35,173 nucleotides of DNA from Planctomycetota bacterium (lineage in GTDB: Bacteria > Planctomycetota > UBA1135 > UBA2386): contig VGXW01000012.1 in the NCBI GenBank assembly GCA_016873195.1, positions 1-35,173 of the forward strand, written 5' to 3'. This document shows, piece by piece, positions 8,401 to 15,919 of this stretch (its first letter is position 1; each line of letters begins with the position of its first letter). The position numbers and the translations under genes are program-made. The notes under the pieces were generated by a model, which was not told where the DNA came from, did not search any database, and saw only the letters and a program-made list of their open reading frames with translations.

Positions 8401-8634
8401 ATGGCTTCCACCCTGACCATCCGCACGGACGATGCCCTCCGCGCCGCGCTCGACGAACGCGCGCAGGCCGAGGACAAGACCGTGTCGGAGCTCGTTCGCG
8501 AGATCCTCGATGCCGCCCTCTCTCGACGCTCGTTCGGAGAGCGCGTCGACCACCTCCGCGGCCGCCTGCAGCTGCGCCGCAGCGGGCTCTCCGCCTGGCC
8601 CCGGCAGGTGCGGGAGCGGAACTGGCGACCGTGA
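8401..8634 (+). CDS. vapB: VapB-like ribbon-helix-helix antitoxin
   Basis: The 77-residue protein begins MASTLTIRTDDALRAALDER, a beta-strand followed by a helix as in RHH DNA-binding proteins. It continues through DKTVSELVREILDAAL, the second RHH helix. The C-terminal 35 residues are Arg-rich and would bind and neutralise the toxin. The stop overlaps the GTG start of the PIN-domain gene by four bases, the usual antitoxin-first arrangement of a type II system. The antitoxin should repress its own promoter, which would lie within 8164-8400; no operator palindrome was identified there. Confidence 0.85.
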   Translation: MASTLTIRTDDALRAALDERAQAEDKTVSELVREILDAALSRRSFGERVDHLRGRLQLRRSGLSAWPRQVRERNWRP

Positions 8635-9050
8635 GGACCTGGCTGATCGACACGGGGCCCATCGTCGCCTTCCTCGACGCGCGGGATCCCGCCCACGGCG
8701 AGATCGTTCGACGCTGGTCAGGCCTGATCGGGACCTGTGCAACGACCAGCGCCGTGATCACCGAAGCCATGCACCTGCTGGCCGCGGACCCCGGCGGACC
8801 ATCGGCGCTCGCCGAACTCGTCTCGCTCGGGAACTTCCGCGTGTTCGATCTCTGCCAACCGGCCGACCTGACCGCGGCCGCGCGGCTCATGGAGAAGTAC
8901 GCCGACACTCCCATGGACTTCGCAGATGCCACTCTCGTTCTGCTCGCCGAGGCGCTCGGTGTGCGCGACATCCTGACCCTGGATCGGCGCGGATTCACCA
9001 CCTACCGCACGGGGAGGCGCGAGGCGTTCCACCTGCTGCTCGGCGCATGA
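8631..9050 (+). CDS. vapC: VapC-like PIN-domain ribonuclease toxin
   Basis: The 139-residue PIN-domain protein probably cleaves RNA when freed from its antitoxin. The acidic active site is present: Asp7 in WLIDTGPIVAFLD, Glu45 in AVITEAMHLL, Asp96 and Asp99 in TPMDFADATLV, and Asp118 in LTLDRRGF. The start is GTG at 8631, giving a GTGA overlap with the antitoxin stop. It begins directly with the first strand of the PIN fold. All key residues are intact, so the module looks functional. The RNA target cannot be predicted. Confidence 0.88.
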   Translation: MRTWLIDTGPIVAFLDARDPAHGEIVRRWSGLIGTCATTSAVITEAMHLLAADPGGPSALAELVSLGNFRVFDLCQPADLTAAARLMEKYADTPMDFADATLVLLAEALGVRDILTLDRRGFTTYRTGRREAFHLLLGA

Positions 9051-9089
9051 CGTACGGCGCATCGCGGGACTGCCCTGCGGATCGACCCA

Positions 9090-9300
9090 CGAGGGCCGCC
9101 GTACCAGCCGCCGACCTTGTTGAACCGGTCGGGCGTGAAGCCCGGGATGTGCGCGTGGGCGAACTCGCGCAGGCCGTGCTCCCAGAGGTAGAAGCCGAGG
9201 AAGTAGCCGGCGACGCCGCCCAGCACCGAGGCCAGCGAGGCCCAGAACGCATGGCGCCGGCGGCGCTCGCGGCGGCCGAGTGGGTGGGCCGCCCTGGCTA
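9090..9300 (-). pseudogene. Remnant of a YqaA/DedA-like membrane protein
   Basis: Minus-strand translation gives HAFWASLASVLGGVAGYFLG, FYLWEHGLREFAHAHIPGFT and PDRFNKVGGWYGG. 'ASVLGGVAGYFLG' plus 'PDRF' matches the YqaA (COG1238) subgroup of VTT/SNARE-associated membrane proteins. No ATG, GTG or TTG start with family similarity is available, because the 5' end is occupied by the end of the ParB-like gene. After GGWYGG the frame runs on to a stop at 9002, but the sequence becomes Arg-rich and unlike the family. About 65 residues of a protein normally near 150-200 residues remain, so I call it a broken gene. Confidence 0.6.
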
Positions 9301-10110
9301 CTCCACCAGCGACGGGAACACCTCGCGCACGCGCGCGAAGTGCTGCGCCGCGTCGGCCGGCGCGTTGCCCTTGCCGGCCAGCACCGTCAGCAGCGAGTAG
9401 AGATCCTGGCCGGTCACGGTGTAGGTCGCTTGCGGATCGTCCTGCAGCTGCCGCGCCAGCCGGCGCTGCGCCGCCTTCGGGGTCAGCACGCAGCGCTTCG
9501 CCGCGGCGGGCCGGTCCTCCAGTTCGCGCAGCGCGTCGTCGACGACGCGGAGCTCCTGGCCGGTCGGCGCCGCGAGCACGCGGCGGCCGATCTGCCGGGC
9601 CTTCGCCCACGACAGCTTGCCGGCGTGCAGTCTGGCGCGCACCCGCGGATCCATGCGGGGCACGTAGCGCAGGATCTCCTCGACCCAGGTCTCGTTCTTG
9701 CCGAGGAACGCGGCGATCCGTGCGACCGACCAGTCGGCGTTGTTCAGGAACAGGATCGTGTCGAAGTAGTCGCTGATCCTGGCGTCGAGGCGGTCGGCGT
9801 TGAGCTTGAGGTTCAGCGCGCGCATCTCCTCGAGGTCGCCGGTGACGACGCGCACGTCGATCCGGTCGTAGTAGCCCGCGTGCTCGGCGCGGATCCGCTG
9901 GATCGCCTCGAGGCGGTGGAAGCCGCCCACCAGGTAGTACTCGCGGTGCTGCCGCTCCCAGACGACCAGCGGCTCCAGCAGGCCGTTCTCCAGGATGTCC
10001 TGCTGGAAGTGGGCGACCTTGCTCTCGCAGAGCTCGCGGTGGTTGGTGAGCAGCGGGTGCCGGCGCACCTGCTCGATCGGGACGTAGTCGTAACGTCTGG
10101 TCGTGACCAT
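9298..10110 (-). CDS. ParB/Spo0J-like N-terminal domain protein
   Basis: The 270-residue protein has a ParB/sulfiredoxin-type N-terminal domain: DYVPIEQVRRHPLLTNHRE, then FQQDILENGLLEPLVVWE and YYLVGGFHRLEAI. The last replaces the GERRxRA box of true ParB with GFHRLEA. A helix-turn-helix-like part follows (DWSVARIAAFLGKNETWVEE, then ILRYVPRMDPRVRARLHAG). This matches the ParB layout of an N-terminal CTP/nuclease-fold domain plus HTH. No parA or parS site was seen nearby, so a chromosome-partition role is not supported by context. It is more likely an accessory ParB-like regulator or nuclease-fold protein. Its end abuts the YqaA-like remnant. Confidence 0.82.
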   Translation of the reverse strand: MVTTRRYDYVPIEQVRRHPLLTNHRELCESKVAHFQQDILENGLLEPLVVWERQHREYYLVGGFHRLEAIQRIRAEHAGYYDRIDVRVVTGDLEEMRALNLKLNADRLDARISDYFDTILFLNNADWSVARIAAFLGKNETWVEEILRYVPRMDPRVRARLHAGKLSWAKARQIGRRVLAAPTGQELRVVDDALRELEDRPAAAKRCVLTPKAAQRRLARQLQDDPQATYTVTGQDLYSLLTVLAGKGNAPADAAQHFARVREVFPSLVE

Positions 10111-10278
10111 GGCGGATCGCGCCGCTCCGGACCGGTCGGCGGGCCGCGGCGCCGCTCGGCGCAGCTTCCCTGCGCGCGGCCGTCGTTTCCAGGCCGGGGC
10201 GAGGGAACCGCGGCGTGCACCGATCCAGGGGGAAGGCTCAGCCTGTTCCCGCCGTCCGCGACGGGCGTCGTGGACACG

Positions 10279-11487
10279 TCAATCCCGCGCGAGCCCGAAG
10301 TGCCGCAGCGCGATCCAGGCGTAGAGCTCGACGCCCGCGAACACGTTCTCCAGCGCGACGTACTCGTCGACGCGGTGCGCGCACTCGGGGTGGCCCGGCC
10401 CGACCTTGTTCACCGTCGGGATGCCCTGCTTGCCGAAGAAGACGGCGTCGTTGCCGGCCGGCGTGTACTGGAACCGCGCGTGCGGCCGGCCGAGGTCCTC
10501 GCGCAGCGCGCGCAGCACGGTCTGCGCGAGCGGATGGCCCTGGTCGAGTTTGTGGCCCTCGCGCGGGTAGAGCTCCTCGACCGTGATCGCGTAGCCCGGC
10601 TCCTCGTGCGCGCGCAGGCACTCGCCGAGTTCGCTGCGGAAGCGGCGCAGGTCGTCGGCGTACAGGAGCGGCGTCGGCCGGCAGTCGACCACCGCCTCGG
10701 CGACCTCGGGGATCACGTTGGTGCGGTCGCGGTCGCCGGCGCGGAACGCGGTGGTGGTCAGCGTCGTGTGGCCGAAGTCCGGGTCGGCATAGCGCTCCTT
10801 CCAGCGCGACTCGAGCGCGCCGAGCGCGTCGAGGATCGCGCGCAGCTTGCCGATCGGGTTGCGCGACAGGTGCGGGCGGCTGCCGTGCCCGCCGAGCCCC
10901 ACGACGCGCACGACGAGGAAGGTGCTGCCGCGATTGCCGAGGCAGACCTCGTCGAGCCCGGTCGGCTCGGTGACGACGCAGGCGGTGCGGGCGAAGTCGA
11001 GGAAGCGCTCGCGCTCGGCCCATTCGAGGAACCCTGCGGTGCCGTCGCCGGTCGTCTCCTCCTCGATCGTGAACGCGGTCACCAGTCGCCCGGGCAGCGC
11101 CACGTCGCGCAGCAACAGCGACGCGAAGTAGGCGGCGACCGTCGACGCGTGCATGTCGCTGGTGCCGAGCCCGTAGAGCCTGCCGCCGGCCACGGTCGGC
11201 GTGAACGGCCCGTAGGTCCACGCGCCCCCGTTCGGCGGGACCGTGTCGACGTGGCCCGACAGCACGAGCGCCGGCTCGCCGCGGCCGACGACGGAGATCA
11301 CGTTGTGCCGGCCCTTGCACGGCTGCAGGATCGCCGCGATGCCGCGCGCGCGCAGCCATTCGGCGAGGTGGTGCGCGATCGGTCCCTCGTTGCCGGTGAC
11401 GCTGTCGATCGCGACCATCTCCGTCAGCAACCGCACGATCTCGTCGCGACGGTCGTGCACCCAGCGGCGGACGTCCTCGGGCCTCAT
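10279..11487 (-). CDS. M20 family N-acyl-amino-acid deacylase (ArgE/acetylcitrulline deacetylase-like)
   Basis: The 402-residue zinc peptidase-family enzyme most likely removes the acyl group at the end of an acylated arginine pathway. Metal and catalytic motifs are present: LSGHVDTVPP with His79 and Asp81, GLGTSDMHAS with Asp111, TIEEETTGDG with Glu142-Glu144, and PGHPECAHRVDEYV with the late His. The inserted dimerisation part contains GLGGHGSRPH. The ATG at 11485-11487 overlaps the stop of the GNAT gene by four bases (ATGA). The GNAT gene is itself coupled to the N-acylornithine carbamoyltransferase gene, so the natural substrate is probably N-acetyl- or N-succinyl-citrulline rather than a peptide. 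DapE- or CPG2-like activity is the alternative. Confidence 0.88.
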   Translation of the reverse strand: MRPEDVRRWVHDRRDEIVRLLTEMVAIDSVTGNEGPIAHHLAEWLRARGIAAILQPCKGRHNVISVVGRGEPALVLSGHVDTVPPNGGAWTYGPFTPTVAGGRLYGLGTSDMHASTVAAYFASLLLRDVALPGRLVTAFTIEEETTGDGTAGFLEWAERERFLDFARTACVVTEPTGLDEVCLGNRGSTFLVVRVVGLGGHGSRPHLSRNPIGKLRAILDALGALESRWKERYADPDFGHTTLTTTAFRAGDRDRTNVIPEVAEAVVDCRPTPLLYADDLRRFRSELGECLRAHEEPGYAITVEELYPREGHKLDQGHPLAQTVLRALREDLGRPHARFQYTPAGNDAVFFGKQGIPTVNKVGPGHPECAHRVDEYVALENVFAGVELYAWIALRHFGLARD

Positions 11488-12029
11488 GCGGGTTCTCCGG
11501 GTCGCAGGATCATGCCGATGCAGTGGCAATGGCCGGGGTGGGTGCACAGCTCGGAGTGATTGCGGCACGACTCGCAGCCGCGCCAGAACTCGGGATCCGT
11601 CGTCAGCTGGTCGAGCGGCACGCGCACGAAGCCGAGCGCGTGGTTCATTGCCTGCACCAGCGGCGAACTGGAGAGGCTCATCAGCACGGCGTCGGGGTGG
11701 CGTTCGCGCGAGCTGGCCACCAGCGCCAGCTTGAGCCGGCTGCCCAGCGCGATGCCGCGCCGATCGGCGCGCACGACGAGCCCCGAGTGCGACACGAAGC
11801 GGCCGCCCTGCCACAGGGACCAGAAGCCGAAGCCGACCAACTCGTCGCCGTCGAGCGCGAGCACGGCCTGGCCGGCCTGGATCTTCGCGCGCAGCAGTTC
11901 GGGCGGCCGGCGCGCGACGTCGTGGTTGCGCGCGGCGGCGGCGATCAGCGCCGCCGCGGCGTCGGCGAAGCCGGCGTCGGCCTCGGTCGCGACGCGCACG
12001 ACGACCTCGCTTTCGTCCACCCCGATCAC
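11484..12029 (-). CDS. GNAT family N-acetyltransferase with Cys-rich C-terminus (candidate N-acetylglutamate synthase)
   Basis: The 181-residue protein shows a GNAT fold: a first strand and helix near VVVRVATEADAGFADAAAAL, the central strands VLALDGDELVGFGFWSLWQG, and an acetyl-CoA loop SGLVVRADRRGIALGSRLKL. Its tail, FWRGCESCRNHSELCTHPGH followed by CHCIGM, is Cys/His-rich. I recall a similar 'FWxGCxxCxNY...CLCTxM' tail in GNAT proteins of Bacteroidetes arginine clusters. The GTG start (12027-12029) overlaps the stop of the carbamoyltransferase gene and no good ribosome binding site precedes it, so translation is probably coupled. GTG at 12018-12020 is an alternative start. The inferred role is making N-acetylglutamate (or the succinyl form) for the same pathway. 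Confidence 0.8.
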   Translation of the reverse strand: MIGVDESEVVVRVATEADAGFADAAAALIAAAARNHDVARRPPELLRAKIQAGQAVLALDGDELVGFGFWSLWQGGRFVSHSGLVVRADRRGIALGSRLKLALVASSRERHPDAVLMSLSSSPLVQAMNHALGFVRVPLDQLTTDPEFWRGCESCRNHSELCTHPGHCHCIGMILRPGEPA

Positions 12030-13078
12030 CTCACGCGGCCGCCGAGGGCCGCGAAGACCGCGGCCGCGGTCCAGACGCGGTTCTCGGCCTCGTCGACGAC
12101 CACCCCCCGTCGCGAGTCCAGCACGCCGTCGGCCACGACGACGTTGCGCCGCACCGGCAGGCAGTGCATGAAGATCGCGTCGTCGGTGCGCGCCATCTTG
12201 GCCTCGTCGACGATCCAGTCCGCGCGCAGCGGCTGCTTCCTGCGGACCTCTTCGTCGAAGCGGCCGTAGTAGTCGAGCGAACCCCAGGCCTTCGCGCAGA
12301 CGACCTTCGCGCCGCGGTAGGCCGCGGCGATGTCGTCGGTCTCGCGGACCGAACCGCCGCGCGACTCGGCGCGCGCGCGCGCCGCGGCCAGCACCGCGGG
12401 CTCGAGGCTCCAGCCCTCGGGGCGCAGCACGGTCACGTCCATGCCGAGGTCGGCGGCCGACAGCAGCTGCGAGTGCGGCGTCGCGACCGGCAGCGACTTC
12501 GGGTGCCAGGCCCACGTCAGCACGTACTTGGTGCCCCGCGGCTCGGGGAACCGTTCGCGCATGGTCGCCATGTCCGCCAGCCCCTGCATCGGGTGGAAGC
12601 GGTTGGACTCGAGGTTGATCACCGGCACCTCGCTGAACTCCGCGAGCCGGTGCATGAAGAAGTCGCGCGCGAGCTCCGGATAGCTGCCGGTGACCGTTGC
12701 CTTGTCGTTGCCGACCGTGATCAGCTCGCACTTGCGGATGCCGATGAAGTTCGCCATGCGCGACAGCACCGGCGCCAGCTCGCGCACGTGCTCCTGCGTG
12801 TTGCCGTCCATCACGACGCCCTCGCCGGCTTCGAAGTTCCACGTGTCCTTGCCCGGCTGGATCGTGATCGCGGAGCCGCCGTAGCGCACCATCGCGGCCT
12901 CGCACGACACGCGCGTGCGCACCGAGGGGTTGAAGAACAGCAGCACGCTGACCATGCGCTCGAGCGCGGCGCTGCGGCGAGAGCGCTTCAGGTCGAGCGC
13001 GAGGTCGACGAGGCCGGTGACCTCGTCGACGCTGAAGTCCAGGGTGCTGAGGAAGTGGCGTCCTTGCAGTCCGGTCAT
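12026..13078 (-). CDS. argF': N-acyl-L-ornithine carbamoyltransferase (acetyl- or succinylornithine transcarbamylase)
   Basis: The 350-residue enzyme transfers a carbamoyl group to N-acylornithine. Carbamoyl-phosphate motifs are FFNPSVRTR (Ser52, Arg54, Arg56), FHPMQG (His162) and HCLPVRR (His305-Pro308). It resembles Xanthomonas AOTCase rather than ordinary ArgF in the stretches QPGKDTWNFEAGEGVVMDG and GTKYVLTWAWHPKSLP. At the position that sets acyl-group choice (Glu92 in Xanthomonas AOTCase, Pro90 in Bacteroides SOTCase, as I recall), this protein has Gln95 in MDGNTQEH. At the carboxylated Lys302 of the Xanthomonas enzyme it has Val314. The acyl group is therefore uncertain. It is the first gene of a three-gene coupled operon; its promoter should lie in 13079-13448. 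Confidence 0.9.
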   Translation of the reverse strand: MTGLQGRHFLSTLDFSVDEVTGLVDLALDLKRSRRSAALERMVSVLLFFNPSVRTRVSCEAAMVRYGGSAITIQPGKDTWNFEAGEGVVMDGNTQEHVRELAPVLSRMANFIGIRKCELITVGNDKATVTGSYPELARDFFMHRLAEFSEVPVINLESNRFHPMQGLADMATMRERFPEPRGTKYVLTWAWHPKSLPVATPHSQLLSAADLGMDVTVLRPEGWSLEPAVLAAARARAESRGGSVRETDDIAAAYRGAKVVCAKAWGSLDYYGRFDEEVRRKQPLRADWIVDEAKMARTDDAIFMHCLPVRRNVVVADGVLDSRRGVVVDEAENRVWTAAAVFAALGGRVR

Positions 13079-13448
13079 GCGAGGCTCGGGGCGGTCGAGG
13101 ACGGCGCGCGCGGCGCCGTCGGCGCGGCAAGCCTAGCGACGAGGGTGTGCACGCAGAAGGCACTGCTCGGACACGAGCCGAGCGCCGCGTGCGGCGGGCC
13201 GGCGTCGTCGCCGCAACGCGCGCCCCCGGCAGTTCCACAGGCGGATCCGCCGGAGGACAGCGGGGGCCTTGCGTCGAAGTGCGTAGCCCTGGAGGCCGCG
13301 CGGGAGGTCCGGAGATCGCAGGTCGTGGCGGTGCGTCGCGCCTGCGGCCGGCGCGATTCAGAGGACGACGGGCGGGTTGTCAGTTCGTGCGAACCAAACT
13401 AGGTTGGCTCCCTCGTCGAACCTCGCCCCGTCACCCGGAGCCCATCCC
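13079..13448. other. Divergent intergenic region between argF' and the PKD protein gene
   Basis: About 370 bp separates two divergently transcribed genes and must carry both promoters. I recognise no confident -35/-10 pair. A 12-bp perfect palindrome (GGCGGATCCGCC) occurs at 13240-13251. It could be an operator, but short GC palindromes are expected by chance here. No ORF in the stretch looks real. Confidence 0.5.
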
Positions 13449-15566
13449 ATGCGCCTCGCCACTCCCTGCCTGTCGGTGACCCTTGTGTTTGCCACCACGG
13501 CGCCGTCGCAGACCGCGATCGTCGTGCCCGATGGTCTCGCGACCGTGCCCGGCAACGCCAACAACTCCTTCCCCTGGTCGCGCAATGCGAGCAGCATGCG
13601 CATCCAGTTCATCTACGACGACTCCCACTTCACCGCGCAGGGCATGACGGGACCTGCCCTGATCACGCAGCTGCGCTGGCGGCCCTACTCGCCGACGACA
13701 ACCCCGGGAACCTGGGCGGGCGGTTCGTGGCCGAACGTGCGCATCGACCTGGCCACCGCCGCGACGAGCTGGTCGGCGCCCAGCGCCACGTTCGCCAACA
13801 ACCTCGGCGCGGACGCGATCACCGTGCACCAGGGCCCGGTGGTCGTGATCGGCGGCACCGTGCAACCGAACACGGTCGGCCCGTGGTACATCGGCATCCC
13901 GCTGGCCACGCCGTTCGTCTACAATCCGGCCACGGGCGACGACCTGCTGGTCGACATCCATCTGGACGGCACCGGCTGGACCGGCACGTCGCGCGCCGCC
14001 GACCACCAATGGACCGGCTCGATGGCGGCCCGCATCTACAACACGTCGGGCCTGACCGCGACCACCGGCTCGGTGGGGACCTCCTATGGCGCCGTCATGG
14101 AGGTCACGCACCAGCCGGCGGTCGGCGTGTTCTCCCGCTTCTCGGCGACGCCGCGCACGGGCCCCTCGCCGCTGCAGGTGCAGTTCGCGGACGCCAGCTT
14201 CACTTCCGATCCGAACGGCATCCTGGCCTGGGCCTGGGACGTCGACGGCGACAACGTCGTCGACTACACGGTGCAGAACCCGTCGCACACCTACACCAAC
14301 TGCGGCACCTACTCCGTGTCGCTGACGGTGATCGCCGCCAACGGCACGAACACGCTGGCCGTGTCGAACTTCATCGTCACCGACACGGTGACACCGTCGT
14401 TCGCCTGGAGCAATCTCGGCGCCAACGTCATCCAGTACACCGACACCTCGGCGCCGGTGCCGACGTCCTGGGACTGGGACCTCGACGGCGACGGCATCAC
14501 CGACTCGACGGCGCAGCACCCGGTCTGGGCCTACGCGCAGACCCAGTGCGTCGGCGCGAACGTCCGGCTCGCCGTGAGTCGCCTGTGCCGCGGCCCCTTC
14601 ACGACCTCGCAGCAGGTGGTCCTGGCGCCGAGTTCGGTCGCCTACATGACCGGCAGCACCAGCACCAGCAGCTCGAGCTGGATCGGCGGCCTGTTCGACG
14701 TTTCGGTGACCCATCCGGGCGGCATCAGCGTCTGCGGCGTGACGGTGCGGCCTGGCGGCCTCGTCGCCCCGATGAACGTCGCGGTCTACGTCGCGCCGGA
14801 CACCTACGTCGGCAAGGACACCAACGCATCGCTGTGGCGCCTCGTCGCCACCGCCACGGCGCTGCCGGCGGCGGCACCGGGCTCGATCGCGCTGAACCCG
14901 CCGTTCTACCTGCCGGCCGGCAACTTCGGCATGGCGGTCTACATCGGCCAGCCGGGCGGCGTCAGCACCAGCATGACCCACAACAGCGTGCCGACCACCG
15001 GCCATCCGGGCCCGATCAGCACCCCGGACGTGATCCTGTTCCCCAACCCGGCCGCCGCGCCGGGCATGATCCGCACCGGCCTGTTCGGCGGCGGCACGCT
15101 CAACCCGCGCATCTGGAACGGCACGCTGCACTACTCGGCGTGCGGCACGGGCGGCGACCCGGGCTTCGGGTTCTTCGGCGCCGGCTGCGCCGGCTCGCTG
15201 GGCATCACGAACCTGCGGCACGCCGGCCGTCCGCGGATCGGCAGCACGTTGACCGTGAACTACGACAACCTGCCGCTGGCGGCGGCCATCATCTTCATGG
15301 GCTTCAGCAACACGAACTCGCTGTTCGGCCCGCTGCCGCTCGACCTCGGCGTGTACGGCGCGCCGGGCTGCAGTGCCCGCGTCAGCACCGACGCGACGCT
15401 GTTCCTGCTCGGCGCCGGCAATGCCGCCGCGTGGAACTTCGGCATCCCGAACGTCGCGAACCTCGTCGGCGTGCTGATGTACCACCAGGCCCTCGTGCTC
15501 GATCCGGGCTTCAACACGTTCGGCGCGGTGATGTCGGACGCGGCGGGCCTGATCATCGGCAGCTGA
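13449..15566 (+). CDS. Secreted PKD-domain protein with C-terminal planctomycete-type module
   Basis: The 705-residue exported protein starts with a signal peptide (MRLATPCLSVTLVFATTAPS). Residues of about 25-220 form an unassigned beta-rich domain. Two PKD repeats follow at about 226-310 and 311-400, seen as AWAWDVDGDNVVDYTVQNPS with HTYTNCGTYSVSLTV, and SWDWDLDGDGITDSTAQHPV. PKD domains mediate protein-protein or carbohydrate contacts on extracellular proteins. Another beta domain precedes a C-terminal module from about 575, beginning FFGAGCAGSLGITNLRHAG. I associate this with secreted proteins of deep-branching marine Planctomycetota. No enzymatic motif was seen. The ATG at 13449 begins the signal peptide; the longer upstream frame has no support. 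Confidence 0.82.
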   Translation: MRLATPCLSVTLVFATTAPSQTAIVVPDGLATVPGNANNSFPWSRNASSMRIQFIYDDSHFTAQGMTGPALITQLRWRPYSPTTTPGTWAGGSWPNVRIDLATAATSWSAPSATFANNLGADAITVHQGPVVVIGGTVQPNTVGPWYIGIPLATPFVYNPATGDDLLVDIHLDGTGWTGTSRAADHQWTGSMAARIYNTSGLTATTGSVGTSYGAVMEVTHQPAVGVFSRFSATPRTGPSPLQVQFADASFTSDPNGILAWAWDVDGDNVVDYTVQNPSHTYTNCGTYSVSLTVIAANGTNTLAVSNFIVTDTVTPSFAWSNLGANVIQYTDTSAPVPTSWDWDLDGDGITDSTAQHPVWAYAQTQCVGANVRLAVSRLCRGPFTTSQQVVLAPSSVAYMTGSTSTSSSSWIGGLFDVSVTHPGGISVCGVTVRPGGLVAPMNVAVYVAPDTYVGKDTNASLWRLVATATALPAAAPGSIALNPPFYLPAGNFGMAVYIGQPGGVSTSMTHNSVPTTGHPGPISTPDVILFPNPAAAPGMIRTGLFGGGTLNPRIWNGTLHYSACGTGGDPGFGFFGAGCAGSLGITNLRHAGRPRIGSTLTVNYDNLPLAAAIIFMGFSNTNSLFGPLPLDLGVYGAPGCSARVSTDATLFLLGAGNAAAWNFGIPNVANLVGVLMYHQALVLDPGFNTFGAVMSDAAGLIIGS

Positions 15567-15919
15567 GATTGCCACCGCCGCCGGGCGGCGACGATGGGCG
15601 TCACTCCCGAGTCGAGTGGAAACGCGGCTCGTCCCCATCCAGCAATCGTCGCGATGCGCCCCTCGTCGCCAGACCCGGCGCCCCCTGCGCGAACGGTCGG
15701 CTGCCGCGGCGCTGCGCCCGTTCGGCCGGGTCTGTGGCGAGGTCGTGCTGCGCGGCGCGGTCGGCCCGGGGACCGGCGTGGGCCCCAGCGCTCCGGTGGC
15801 TTTTCCCGCCGCGGCGTGGACCGCCCGCGGGGTCCAGCTACTGTCCTTCCGGGTTTCCACCTGCGCAGCAGGCGCAGCGTCGGGAGGACCCGCACCCGCG
15901 AGGCCCGGAGGTCGAGGAC
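15567..15919. other. Intergenic region between the PKD protein gene and the small unknown gene
   Basis: Roughly 350 bp without a gene I can support. It opens with a GC hairpin (listed separately) and ends with a GGAGG site at 15907-15911, eight bases before the next ATG. Confidence 0.5.
15576..15590 (+). terminator. Possible hairpin terminator after the PKD protein gene
   Basis: CGCCGC, a three-base loop, then GCGGCG forms a perfect six-pair stem ten bases after the TGA. No U-tract follows, so it is at best a weak intrinsic terminator. Such stems are common by chance at this GC content. Confidence 0.25.

Noticed and set aside
6201-8630. Plus-strand 949-codon frame running through the OPT gene into vapC
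   Set aside because: Only the last 139 codons (from GTG 8631) are real. The rest overlaps the OPT gene in another frame and is Arg/Asp/Gly-rich noise.
9280-11559. 759-codon plus-strand frame opposite the ParB-like and M20 genes
   Set aside because: Antisense shadow of well-supported genes.
13240-13251. 12-bp palindrome in the argF' / PKD gene divergent region as an arginine repressor site
   Set aside because: ArgR boxes are AT-rich 18-mers. This is a short GC palindrome that can occur by chance.
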